From: an uncultured Alphaproteobacteria bacterium
GTDB lineage: Bacteria > Pseudomonadota > Alphaproteobacteria > JAPOUT01 > G958296285
NCBI GenBank assembly: GCA_958296285.1
Contig: OY282459.1
Coordinates: 1,346,762 to 1,410,761, forward strand
DNA length: 64,000 bases
Direction: 5' to 3'
The notes below the pieces were generated by a model. That model did no database searches, was not told the DNA's origin, and was given only the letters and a program-made list of their open reading frames with translations. The number at the start of each line of letters is the position of its first letter. The first letter of the stretch is position 1. Positions 27,423-36,327 of this stretch are shown piece by piece. Made by a program: the position numbers and the translations under genes.

Positions 27423-28513
27423 GCCCCCCTCCCCTTCTTCACGCGCTTCTTCAGAAACTCCTGCGCCAAACGATCCAGCGCGATCTTCTCCTTGCGCCAT
27501 TGCAGATAAGGCTTCGCCAGATGGCCGTGATATTGTCCGCCGGCGGGGAGAGAGCGATTCACCCCCGACTGCGCCCCCACCCGCGCGCCGGCGCCAATCT
27601 CAATATGATCCGCCACGCCAACCTGCCCCCCCAAAACAGCGCCGTCCCCAACGCGCACGCTCCCGGACAAGCCCACCTGCGAGACAAGAATCGCATAACG
27701 GCCTATGCGGCAATTGTGTCCTATCTGAACGAGATTGTCTATTTTCGCGCCTTCGCCGATCACTGTGTCCTCCAAGCCGCCTCTGTCTATGGCGGTGTTC
27801 GCGCCAATATCGGCGTCATTCTGGATGATGACGCGCCCCGTTTGCGGAATCTTCGCAATCCCTTTCTCGTGAGGCGCGAAGGCGAATCCGTCCTGCCCGA
27901 TCCGCGCGCCGGCGTGAATGAAAACCCTGTCGCCAATAATGGCGTGGCTCACCGAAACATGCGGACCCAAATAAGACTCCCGACCAATCACAACCCCGGC
28001 GCCGACCACCGCATGGGCGCAAATCACCGCGCCCCGACCAATGGACGCTTCCGCGCCAATCACCGCGCCCGGCTCCGCGGTGATCCCATCCTCCAACCGC
28101 GCCGTCTTATGAATATGCGCGGCGGCGCTCACGCCCGCCTCGCCATAAAGAGGCGAAGGACGCCGCGCCTCAGGATAAAAAACGCCGCAAAGATCGGCAT
28201 AGGCGCGATGCGGATTGTCAGAAATGAGAAGCGCCATGCGCTCAGGCGCGAGAGACGCGTTCTCTTCCGCCAAAAGACACGCGCCTGCCGCGCTCTTGCG
28301 AAGCGCCTCGGCATGGACGCGACTCAGCAGAAAGCCGACAGACTCCTCATCCGCCGCGCCCAAAGGCGCGACCGAAACATAACGCCGCGAAGGATCAGGA
28401 TCGCGCGCTATCCGCGCGCCCACCAAAGACGCGATCTCCTCAAGACGAAAAGGTCCCGCCCTCTCAAAAAAAAAGGGCGCGGCTCTTGCCTCTGATTCCG
28501 AATCGCGCGGCAT
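27419..28513 (-). CDS. lpxD: UDP-3-O-acylglucosamine N-acyltransferase
   Basis: Third step of lipid A synthesis. An N-terminal uridine-binding domain (residues about 10-95, GPFRLEEIASLVGA) precedes hexapeptide repeats (HIHKTARLEDGITAEPGAVIGAEASIGRGAVI onward) and an IGQDGFAFAPHEKG segment with the catalytic His region QIGHNCRIG. ATG 28513 is chosen, 25 bp after skp; an upstream in-frame start at 28573 would overlap skp. About 364 residues. Confidence 0.93.
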   Translation of the reverse strand: MPRDSESEARAAPFFFERAGPFRLEEIASLVGARIARDPDPSRRYVSVAPLGAADEESVGFLLSRVHAEALRKSAAGACLLAEENASLAPERMALLISDNPHRAYADLCGVFYPEARRPSPLYGEAGVSAAAHIHKTARLEDGITAEPGAVIGAEASIGRGAVICAHAVVGAGVVIGRESYLGPHVSVSHAIIGDRVFIHAGARIGQDGFAFAPHEKGIAKIPQTGRVIIQNDADIGANTAIDRGGLEDTVIGEGAKIDNLVQIGHNCRIGRYAILVSQVGLSGSVRVGDGAVLGGQVGVADHIEIGAGARVGAQSGVNRSLPAGGQYHGHLAKPYLQWRKEKIALDRLAQEFLKKRVKKGRGA

Positions 28514-28538
28514 GACAGGCGCGCCTAGAGTCTCGGGG

Positions 28539-29117
28539 TTATTTTTTGCCCCCAGATTCCGCCGGCTTCTCAAAATTGACCTTGACCGAAGGAAGACGGG
28601 TGTCCAAAAGCGCGACCACCTCGGAAGTCAAATCCAACTCAGGACGCCCGACCGAAAGAGACTGTCTGTTCAGAATGATGTCCGCCCCCTTCTGCTCCAG
28701 CATCTCGCCAAGAAGGCGGTTGAGCGTGGACTCCACGATAGACAAAGCCTGCTGACCCCCTCTATTGATGCGATCCCGCTCATTGACAAGTTTCGCCTGC
28801 GCATCGCGCAGCGTCACTTGAAAGGCAGCCTCCTTCTCCTGATAGGCTTTGGACGACAAAAGCGTCTTCTGCTCCCGCAAAGTCTCCTGCGCTTTTTTGA
28901 GATCCTCATTGACCTTGTCCTGCATGGTCTTGAGGCTGCTCAGTTCCTTCTGCACCTGCGCGAGAATATCCTTCCCCGCTTTGGAGTCCTGAACGACCTG
29001 CGCGAAATTCGCGAACAGAATCGCATTCTCTTTCGCATAGGCCAAGGACATCGGCGATAAAAGCGCCGCCCCCCCCAGCGCGAAGGCTGGCAATAAAAAA
29101 TTCCGCAACGTCAACAT
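28539..29117 (-). CDS. skp: OmpH/Skp family periplasmic chaperone
   Basis: Periplasmic holdase that carries unfolded outer-membrane proteins to BamA. A signal peptide (residues 1-28, ending LAYA) is followed by a long charged coiled-coil (residues about 45-140) and the C-terminal GADIILNRQSLSVGRPELDLTSEVVALLDTRLPSVKV, diagnostic for OmpH. It follows bamA by 54 bp in the expected order. Confidence 0.9.
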   Translation of the reverse strand: MLTLRNFLLPAFALGGAALLSPMSLAYAKENAILFANFAQVVQDSKAGKDILAQVQKELSSLKTMQDKVNEDLKKAQETLREQKTLLSSKAYQEKEAAFQVTLRDAQAKLVNERDRINRGGQQALSIVESTLNRLLGEMLEQKGADIILNRQSLSVGRPELDLTSEVVALLDTRLPSVKVNFEKPAESGGKK

Positions 29118-29171
29118 GGCATTGTCTCTCCTCGTGATGATGGCTGTGATGATCCAGCATCCGCGATCCCC

Positions 29172-31493
29172 CTAAAAGAACGGAACGCCTATGCTAAAAC
29201 GAAAATTCTCTTCTCTGTCTCTGGGTTCTTTTACCAGAGCGTCGGAAAAGTCAAACTGCAATCTACCGATGGGCGAATCCCATTGCAAGCTTATACCGAC
29301 GCTCATCCGAATGCCGGAATGCTCGTCAATGCCAAGACGAATGCCAGATTGCTCGTCAATGTTGACGTCCCCCTCGGCGGAACCCTCAATATAGCCAAGT
29401 TCCGTGAAAAGAGAAGGACGAACCCCAATCTGCGCCAACTCGCGTATGACAATCCGAACCTCCGCGCTCAAAATCCCATAAAAAATCGCCCCGAGAGAAT
29501 TGTTGCGAAAATCGCGCGCGCCAATCCCGGCATACTCAAAGCCGCGAAAACTCGTCCCCCCCAGATAAAAGCGATCATTAATGCGAACCGAGTCGCCGCC
29601 CCAGCCGGTAATGTGTCCGAAGCGAAGACGCGCCGCCCCAATATAGCGGGTTGTCGGACTCTCAAAAACAGGACGGTAAAAGCGAAAATCCGCGCGGCTG
29701 CGTATGAAATTCACATCCCCGCCGGCGCCGGCGACATCCTGTCCCAAAGACGCATACCAGCCTTCGGTCGTCTCGCGGAGATCGTTCCGCTTGTCCAGCG
29801 TATAACTGTAGCCCAGAATAGAGCGCAGACTCCTCCCGCGAACCTCTTGGACAGAACTTGAGGCGAAAGGCGAGACGTCATAGACATCGTCATTGCGCAG
29901 CGTGTAGCTGCCGCCTAGAAAAGCGTCCTCGCCGACAGGAAACTCCAGCGACACCGAGCCGCCCACGCGCCGAATATCATAGCCCGCCGAACTCTGATAA
30001 TTCCGATCCAAATAGGAGACGCCGGCAGAAGCGCGAACCCGTCTGCCTAGAAAATAAGGCTCCGTGAAAGAAATCTCCGCCACAGTCCGAATCTGACTCC
30101 GCGCGACCTGAATTGCCAAAGTCTGACCCTTGCCGAGAAAATTGTTCTCGCGGATCGTGAAATCGCCAACCAAGCCGTCAGACGTGGAATATCCCGCGCC
30201 CAGCGAAATCTCGCCGCTCGGAAACTCCTCCACATTCGCCTCCAAGACGACCCGATCCGGCGTGGAGCCGGGCTTCGCTTGAATGGAAATATTGCGGAAA
30301 AACCCCAAACCGCGCAAGCCGCGCTCGGAGCGCGCCAGCTCGGCGCGATCAAAAGCGTCTCCTTCCACCATCAGCACCTCGCGGCGGACGACCCGATCTT
30401 TCGTGAAAGAATTGCCCCGAACCTCCACGCGCTCCACATAGGAGCGAAAGCCTTGCGAAATCTTCCAGAGAATGTCCAAGCGCGCCTCGTCTTGTCGGCG
30501 CTCAAAGATCGGATCTATCGCGGCGGAGATATAGCCGTTCTCCTGCATCCGCCGCGTGATATTCTCCAAAGTCTCCCGCACTTCAATGACGTCGTAGAGC
30601 GCGCCCTCCTGATAAACGATGTCTTTGCGGAGCGTCTTCTCTTTGAAGGAGGCGTCGGCGAGATCAAATTTCGTCCTGCCGAAGCGATAGCGCTCGCCCT
30701 CCTCCACGACAAAAGTGATCAGAAACCCGCCGGCGTCTCGCGACAATTCCGTGACCGCCGAGACAACGCGGAAATCCGCATAGCCGCGCCGCGTATAGAA
30801 ATTGCGGAGCAATTCCGTATCCAAATTCAGCCGATCCGGATCGTAAGAATCGCTCACCGACAAAAGTTTCCACCACGCCGCCACGCTGGACGCGATCTCG
30901 CCGCGCAAATCGGAATCGCTGAACGCCCTGTTGCCTATGAAATTAATCCCCAAAATGCCGGTCTTCTCGCCTTCGGCAATCTCAAAAATCAAATTGACCC
31001 GATTCTGACCAAGCTCAATGAGTTTCGGCTCCACAGAGGCGGAGAAACGTCCCAAACGCCGATATTGCCGCAAAATCCCCCGCCGCGCCGACAGCGTCTT
31101 GCTCTGACTATAGACCGAGCGCGGATAAATCGTCACGAGCTGCTGCATATCCTCATCCGAGATCGCGTCATTCCCCTCAAAGGCGACCAGATTGACGACA
31201 GGACTCTCCTCCACGCGCACGACAACCTTGCCCCCCTCGCGGATGATGGAGACGTCCGAGAAAAGCCCGGTGGAAAAAAGACTCTTTAAAGACGCGCTCG
31301 CCCGCTCCGCCGTATAACTCTCCCCGACCTTCAGCGTGATATAGGCTTTGACCGTCTCAACCTCTATCCGCGCGTTTCCCTGCACCTCTATCTCCTGCAC
31401 GATGCCTTCGGTCTGCGCCAAAAGCGGCGCTGACACAAGCCACAGCGGCAGAAAAACGAAAAACGCTGTCTTGAAAAAGAAAAAGCGCGGCAT
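29172..31493 (-). CDS. bamA: Outer membrane protein assembly factor BamA
   Basis: Omp85-family insertase of the outer membrane. A signal peptide (about residues 1-27 from the ATG at 31493) precedes five POTRA repeats (IVQEIEVQGNARIEVETVKAYI, then ...INFIGNRAFSDSDLRGEI, VEVRGNSFTKDRVVRREV) and a C-terminal beta-barrel that ends in FSIGVPFF with the terminal Phe typical of BAM clients. SFRGFEYAGIGARD holds the conserved VRGF/Y-type motif. A GTG at 31508 is an alternative start; neither has a good ribosome binding site. Confidence 0.94.
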   Translation of the reverse strand: MPRFFFFKTAFFVFLPLWLVSAPLLAQTEGIVQEIEVQGNARIEVETVKAYITLKVGESYTAERASASLKSLFSTGLFSDVSIIREGGKVVVRVEESPVVNLVAFEGNDAISDEDMQQLVTIYPRSVYSQSKTLSARRGILRQYRRLGRFSASVEPKLIELGQNRVNLIFEIAEGEKTGILGINFIGNRAFSDSDLRGEIASSVAAWWKLLSVSDSYDPDRLNLDTELLRNFYTRRGYADFRVVSAVTELSRDAGGFLITFVVEEGERYRFGRTKFDLADASFKEKTLRKDIVYQEGALYDVIEVRETLENITRRMQENGYISAAIDPIFERRQDEARLDILWKISQGFRSYVERVEVRGNSFTKDRVVRREVLMVEGDAFDRAELARSERGLRGLGFFRNISIQAKPGSTPDRVVLEANVEEFPSGEISLGAGYSTSDGLVGDFTIRENNFLGKGQTLAIQVARSQIRTVAEISFTEPYFLGRRVRASAGVSYLDRNYQSSAGYDIRRVGGSVSLEFPVGEDAFLGGSYTLRNDDVYDVSPFASSSVQEVRGRSLRSILGYSYTLDKRNDLRETTEGWYASLGQDVAGAGGDVNFIRSRADFRFYRPVFESPTTRYIGAARLRFGHITGWGGDSVRINDRFYLGGTSFRGFEYAGIGARDFRNNSLGAIFYGILSAEVRIVIRELAQIGVRPSLFTELGYIEGSAEGDVNIDEQSGIRLGIDEHSGIRMSVGISLQWDSPIGRLQFDFSDALVKEPRDREENFRFSIGVPFF

Positions 31494-31511
31494 GGGTCTG
31501 AATATCACGAT

Positions 31512-32723
31512 CTAAAGAAGGCGGAGAATGTCGTTGATCGTCACAAAGGACATCACCGCGAGAAGAATGATCCCGCCTACCAAGAGGCTGCAAGTCTGAA
31601 CAAGCCGCGGCAGAGGCTTTCCGCGAGCCGCCTCAAAAAGGTGAAAGAGAATATGTCCTCCGTCCAGCAGCGGAATCGGCAGGAAATTCAGAATCCCAAG
31701 ACTGATGGAAAGAAGCGCCGTCAGCGCGAAAAGAGCGCCGATGCCTCTCTCGGCGACATCCGACGAGATTTCGGCGATGCGGACAGGCCCGCCCAGCTGA
31801 TCGGCGCTGTGCTGCCCGGTGAGAATCCCGCCCAAATAGCGGAGCGTCAGCCATGTGATCTGCCCTGTCTGGCGGACAGCTTCCAAAAAGGCGGCGGGGA
31901 GCGACTGCCGAATCGCTTCCGTCCCTTCCCGCGCCGTCATGGCGATGCCCAGCGCGCCGGCTTCGTAAGATTCGCCGAAGGGATCGTCAAAAACCCTCAG
32001 TTCCGGGGTCGCATAGAGGAGGATTCTCTCGCCATCGCGCGAGACCTCTATGGCGAGGCGCTGTCCGGCGCTCGTGCCGACTATGCGTTTGACATCCTCA
32101 AAGTTGCGAATCTCGCTGCCGTCCATGCGCTCCAAAAGATCGCCGACGAGAATGCCCGCTTCCGCCGCGGGACTCGCTTCTTCCACGCCCGCCACGACAG
32201 GCACCGCCTCTTTGACTCCTGACGCCCAAAAGATCCCGGTGAAAATCACGATCGCGAGAATGAAATTGGCAGTCGGACCCGCCGCCAAAACCGCGATCCG
32301 CGCCAAGACGCTCTTGCTGAAAAACGCGCCATCCTCCTCAACGCCCGAAGGCGCGCGCTCTCCCTCGCCGAGAAACATGACATAGCCGCCAAGCGGCAGC
32401 AGCGAGATTTTCCAGCGCGTCCCCCAGCGATCGGTCAGCCCGACCAGCTCGCTTCCCATGCCGATGGAGAAACTCCGCACATGCATCCCGCAGAGACGCC
32501 CGACAGAAAAATGCCCCAACTCATGGAAAAACACGACCATCGTGAAAACGAACACAAAGGGCAGAAGAAAAAGCATCGCGCCGCCTATCGCGGCAAAAAA
32601 GCCGAAAAACGCCGCCATTGGCCCAACCGAATAGCTCAGAATCGCCGCTTCCGCTATGCCTCCGCAGGCGGGACAGGCCTCGAGAGCGGCGGCGAGAAGG
32701 GGGATCGGCAGAGATTCCATCAT
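31512..32723 (-). CDS. rseP: Site-2 protease RseP/MmpA
   Basis: Intramembrane zinc metalloprotease that cuts anti-sigma factors and signal remnants. The zinc site HELGH is in FFHELGHFSVGRLCG, the third ligand in LPIPLLDGGHILF; a PDZ domain lies between (about residues 175-260, GVEEASPAAEAGILVGDLLERMDG). 403 residues, about four membrane spans. The start codon overlaps the dxr stop as ATGA. Confidence 0.94.
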   Translation of the reverse strand: MMESLPIPLLAAALEACPACGGIAEAAILSYSVGPMAAFFGFFAAIGGAMLFLLPFVFVFTMVVFFHELGHFSVGRLCGMHVRSFSIGMGSELVGLTDRWGTRWKISLLPLGGYVMFLGEGERAPSGVEEDGAFFSKSVLARIAVLAAGPTANFILAIVIFTGIFWASGVKEAVPVVAGVEEASPAAEAGILVGDLLERMDGSEIRNFEDVKRIVGTSAGQRLAIEVSRDGERILLYATPELRVFDDPFGESYEAGALGIAMTAREGTEAIRQSLPAAFLEAVRQTGQITWLTLRYLGGILTGQHSADQLGGPVRIAEISSDVAERGIGALFALTALLSISLGILNFLPIPLLDGGHILFHLFEAARGKPLPRLVQTCSLLVGGIILLAVMSFVTINDILRLL

Positions 32724-33904
32724 GCGGCGTCAACCATCTTCATGCGGCGTTTCGCCGCGCGGCGCGCGCGCGAGTTCACGTCCATAACGGCTTCCAAACT
32801 GCTTGGCAAGAACGACATCACGCTAGTCTCCATAGACGAAAGCGTCCCTTCCACGACACGGATGATATCCGCGAATCCTATCGCGCCCCGAAGGAACGCG
32901 CCGACAGCGGCTTCATTCGCGGCATTGAGTATCGTAGCCGCAGAGCCGCCTTTTCGCAAGGCTTGACGCGCGATTTCTATCGCAGGAAAGCGTTTCTGAT
33001 CTAAAGGCTCAAAGCGCATATCCCCCATCAGGAAGTCGGCGGAATGTTGAGGCGCAGGAGGAGAATCGGGATAAAAAAGCGCGTAGGCTAGAGGAATCCC
33101 CATATCGGGCGGCTCTATATGGGCGTGAAGCGCGCCGTCCTCGGTCTCCATCATCGCGTGAACGACAGATTGCGGATGCAAAAGGACATCTATCTTGCTC
33201 TCGGGCAGATCAAACAGATAATGCGCTTCTATCAGTTCCAAGCCTTTGTTCATCATCGTTGCCGAATCCACCGAGATTTTGCGCCCCATGCGCCAAATGG
33301 GATGGTTCGCCGCGTCTTCGGGCGTGGCGGCGGCAATGCGGGACGCGCTCGCGCGAAGGAAAGGTCCGCCGGAAGCCGTCAGAATGACGCGGCGGATGGA
33401 AGAGATTTTCTCGCGCCGCATCAGCCGAAAGAGCGCGCTATGTTCGGAATCCACAGGGATAATCTCCGCGCCGCCTTTGCGGGCTTCTTTGATCAGCAGT
33501 TCGCCTGCCGCGACAACGCTTTCCTTATTGGCGAGGGCGATTTTTTGCCCGGCTCTCGCGGCGGTCAGGAGCGAAGACAGTCCGGCGATCCCCGATATGG
33601 CGGCAACGACAGTCGCGCGTCCGTCCTCTTTCATGGCGGCGGCGTCATTGAGAGCCTTTTCGCCGGCGGCGATGTCTATCTCGGTGTCGGCGAGGCGCGC
33701 TTTGAGATTTTCGTAAAGCGCGGGATCGCCGATCACGACACGGCGGGGTCGGAAGCGCTTCGCCTGCTCGGCGAGCCTCTTGACATTTTGGCATGCCGTC
33801 AGCGCCGCGACAGTGAAGCGATCCGGATGCGCCGCCGCGACCTTCAGCGCCGCGCCGCCGACTGACCCTGTTGAGCCTAATATGATGATAGGAATCCTCG
33901 TCAT
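32720..33904 (-). CDS. dxr: 1-deoxy-D-xylulose 5-phosphate reductoisomerase
   Basis: Second enzyme of the MEP isoprenoid pathway. NADPH-binding IILGSTGSVGGAALKV begins the protein; the active-site ALANKESVVAAGE, PVDSEHSALFRLM, TASGGPF and MGRKISVDSATMMNKGLELIEAHYLFDLP are all present. ATG 33904 gives 394 residues; longer upstream in-frame sequence belongs to the methyltransferase and to a remnant of cdsA. Confidence 0.95.
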   Translation of the reverse strand: MTRIPIIILGSTGSVGGAALKVAAAHPDRFTVAALTACQNVKRLAEQAKRFRPRRVVIGDPALYENLKARLADTEIDIAAGEKALNDAAAMKEDGRATVVAAISGIAGLSSLLTAARAGQKIALANKESVVAAGELLIKEARKGGAEIIPVDSEHSALFRLMRREKISSIRRVILTASGGPFLRASASRIAAATPEDAANHPIWRMGRKISVDSATMMNKGLELIEAHYLFDLPESKIDVLLHPQSVVHAMMETEDGALHAHIEPPDMGIPLAYALFYPDSPPAPQHSADFLMGDMRFEPLDQKRFPAIEIARQALRKGGSAATILNAANEAAVGAFLRGAIGFADIIRVVEGTLSSMETSVMSFLPSSLEAVMDVNSRARRAAKRRMKMVDAA

Positions 33905-33956
33905 AGAAACGAAATGTAAAGGGAAAGCGCCGCGATGCCAACAGAACGCTATCCCT
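33901..33956. repeat. Remnant copy of the cdsA 3' end
   Basis: This stretch resembles the last part of cdsA at about 35562-35616 in the same orientation: both share TCATAG, ATGTAAAGGGAAAG and then GCCA..AGAA.GCT.TCC, roughly three quarters of positions by eye. It lies at the junction between the methyltransferase gene and dxr, so the methyltransferase is bracketed by two copies of the cdsA tail, as expected for insertion with duplication of the target. Confidence 0.65.
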
Positions 33957-35496
33957 TTCTCGTCTGCGGCGCGACCGTGCCGGGCAGGATGGGCTTGCCC
34001 GTCTCGCTCCTTTGAACGCCGGGGGTACGGAAGCGCTCGCCTTCTAGGATTTCGGCGGCGGTCAGAATTTGGATTCGGGGGCATGGCTTACCGTCATAGT
34101 GAATATATGGCTTGCCATTCATTTCCAAATCGCCCGCCTGCGCCGCCTCACGATGGAAATTCTCCATCTGTTGCTTGCCCAAAGGATGACGGACGATGAG
34201 ACCCGCCATCTCCACGCCATCCTGCCTGTCCCTCTTCGGAATGAAGCCAAGACCGCGTATCGTGTCTATCCCGACATTTTTGCCGCCTTTGACCTCCAGC
34301 GCCATATTTTTGAGACCCTTCTCTTTGCCTTTCTCATCGGGCAGAGCGAAATAGATTCGTCCGTCTATGCCGCCATCGGCCGTTCTTTTTCGGGTCACGA
34401 AACCATCCACCTGCTCCACCACCCATTTTTGGAGGTGATAGGGATCGCGCTTAAAGAGATCATCCACGCCCTCCATATTGGCGGGGATGCCCTTCAGTTT
34501 GAAAGACTTCCCCTCTTCCAGCCCAAGCCTGTCGGCGAGGCGGACGCGGGCGACCCTCTTAACGGCATGAATCGCGATGTCAATGCCAATCCATTTGCGT
34601 CCCAAGCGATGCGCGGCTTCCAATGTTGTCGCGCAACCGCAGAAAGGATCTAAAATCACATCCCCTTCCCTGCTGGACGCTCGGACAATGCGATCCAGCA
34701 AAGCGAGCGGTTTCTGTGTCGGGTAGCCTAGACGCTCTTTCGCCTGCGAGTTAAGATAAGATATTTCCCATACATCACGCATAGACTTCTGGCGGCTCGT
34801 GTCCTCTGTGTAGGATTGCTCCAGACGACCGCCTTCCATCACCGTGCTATGACGCCGTCCTTTGTGCTTGGATTTTTCGCTATAGGGTTCGGTGAGACGG
34901 TTGAATGTCGCCGACTCCCCTGCCGAATAGAAGAAAAGGACATCATGCATACGTTGAAAGTGGGTTGTCGCGCCTGTCCATCGCTGGTAGCTCCACACAA
35001 TCTCATTCCTGAAATTCCGCTGACCGAAAATCGCGTCCATCATCGCTTTGATATAATGGCTCGCGGTTGGGTCGCAGTGAAAATAGATGCTGCCTGTCGG
35101 CTTCAATATCCGCCGCATGACGAGCAACCGCTCCGCCATATAAGAGATATAAGCCGCCATGCTGGGCTGCGCATGTTTCAACGCCGTCAGCCATGCCGTT
35201 AAATAATCCCCTGCTCTATCGTCCGCCGCCTTCTCCGCCATGCTTACAGGAAAATTCCTAATGACGCGACCGCGCTCCTCGTCAAACGCCCACATGTCGG
35301 AGAAGGCGTCTATCTGATCAGGGAGAGGTCGCCCGGTCTCGTCCTTATAGATCGCGCTGTAATCGCGGTTGGAGTTAAAAGGCGGATCTAGATAAATCAG
35401 ATCCACGCTCTGCGGCTGCATCGCCTGCATGATCGTCAGACAGTCGCCGTAATAGAGGGTGTTCTCAAGATGCGGAAAAAGACGTTCGGACTGCAT
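33949..35496 (-). CDS. DNA methyltransferase fused to a restriction-nuclease-like domain
   Basis: A 515-residue protein. Residues 1-330 are a beta-class amino-methyltransferase: YLDPPFNSNRDYS (catalytic motif, near residue 36) precedes EGDVILDPFCGCATT (S-adenosylmethionine motif). After residue 350 a second domain has GIDGRIYFALP and then MALEVKGGKNV, matching the D...ExK core of Mrr-like/PD-(D/E)xK nucleases. The whole architecture is a recurrent bacterial family, but its target and whether the nuclease domain cuts are unknown to me. It breaks up the normal dxr-cdsA linkage and is related to the methyltransferase on the other side of cdsA. Confidence 0.8.
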   Translation of the reverse strand: MQSERLFPHLENTLYYGDCLTIMQAMQPQSVDLIYLDPPFNSNRDYSAIYKDETGRPLPDQIDAFSDMWAFDEERGRVIRNFPVSMAEKAADDRAGDYLTAWLTALKHAQPSMAAYISYMAERLLVMRRILKPTGSIYFHCDPTASHYIKAMMDAIFGQRNFRNEIVWSYQRWTGATTHFQRMHDVLFFYSAGESATFNRLTEPYSEKSKHKGRRHSTVMEGGRLEQSYTEDTSRQKSMRDVWEISYLNSQAKERLGYPTQKPLALLDRIVRASSREGDVILDPFCGCATTLEAAHRLGRKWIGIDIAIHAVKRVARVRLADRLGLEEGKSFKLKGIPANMEGVDDLFKRDPYHLQKWVVEQVDGFVTRKRTADGGIDGRIYFALPDEKGKEKGLKNMALEVKGGKNVGIDTIRGLGFIPKRDRQDGVEMAGLIVRHPLGKQQMENFHREAAQAGDLEMNGKPYIHYDGKPCPRIQILTAAEILEGERFRTPGVQRSETGKPILPGTVAPQTRKG

Positions 35497-35559
35497 CGGA
35501 ATTCACGCTCCCCATAAGACTCGCCACGCGGATGAGCTGCAACGCCGCGAATCGCTCCA

Positions 35560-36300
35560 TCATAGGAAAAAGAATGTAAAGGGAAAGACCAGCGCCGCCA
35601 AGAGAATGCTGTCCATCCGATCCAAAATGCCGCCATGTCCAGGAATAAGACGCCCCGAATCCTTCACGCCCCAGAGCCGCTTGACATAAGACATCAGCAA
35701 ATCGCCCGCCTGCGCCGCGACCCCTATCATCAATCCCGCGCCGAGCGCGTAAATCTCAACGCTCTCCGCGCCCAAAAAATGTCCGCAGACAAACGCCGTC
35801 AGACACGCCCCCGCCAATCCGCCCATCGCCCCCGACCATGTCTTGCCAGGAGAAATGCCGGGCGCCATCTTCCAGCCTCCGACAACACGACCGACAAAAA
35901 ACGCGCAACTGTCCGAAGATAAAACAATCGCCAAAAAAGCAAGAACAGCCCCCCCCTCCCCAATATAGGCAAGAAGAACGCAAAGCGGCAGAATAAGATA
36001 GGGAACGCCCAGCGCGTTCCATATCGGCTTCGTGAAAAGGGCGGCGGCGGCAGTCGCGCTTATCGTCAGCATCATCGCCGAAGGCAAAAAAGACGCGCGA
36101 CCATCATAGGGATAAAGAAGAAGGAACAGCGCCGTCAGAGCCGCGATGTGAATGAAAAAACCCGTCCGATTCTCTCGCCACCATTCCCACGCCGATAAAA
36201 GCCCCGCCGCGTAAAGCAAAAGCGCCAGCGCCGCGCCGCCAAACCAAACAATCGCGCCTATCGGCAGCGCCAAAAGCGAGGATAACAGCCGCAGCGCCAT
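35560..36300 (-). CDS. cdsA: Phosphatidate cytidylyltransferase
   Basis: CDP-diacylglycerol synthase, an inner-membrane enzyme of phospholipid synthesis with about seven membrane spans (246 residues). The signature near the C-terminus is complete: SPGKTWSGAMGG, then QAGDLLMSYVKRLWGVKDSGRLIPGHGGILDRMDS. It sits between uppS and dxr as usual, but with a methyltransferase gene on each side. A degraded copy of its 3' end lies beyond the downstream methyltransferase. Confidence 0.94.
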   Translation of the reverse strand: MALRLLSSLLALPIGAIVWFGGAALALLLYAAGLLSAWEWWRENRTGFFIHIAALTALFLLLYPYDGRASFLPSAMMLTISATAAAALFTKPIWNALGVPYLILPLCVLLAYIGEGGAVLAFLAIVLSSDSCAFFVGRVVGGWKMAPGISPGKTWSGAMGGLAGACLTAFVCGHFLGAESVEIYALGAGLMIGVAAQAGDLLMSYVKRLWGVKDSGRLIPGHGGILDRMDSILLAALVFPFTFFFL

Positions 36301-36327
36301 CTGTTCCGCGAATCGCCCGCGCCAGCC

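Noticed and set aside
25977-27509. A 510-codon plus-strand frame across lpxI, lpxA and fabZ
   Set aside because: Antisense to three clear genes, with low-complexity Arg/His/Pro-rich composition; a shadow of GC-rich coding on the other strand.
30279-31289. A 336-codon plus-strand frame inside bamA
   Set aside because: Antisense to the POTRA-coding part of bamA and without recognisable features.
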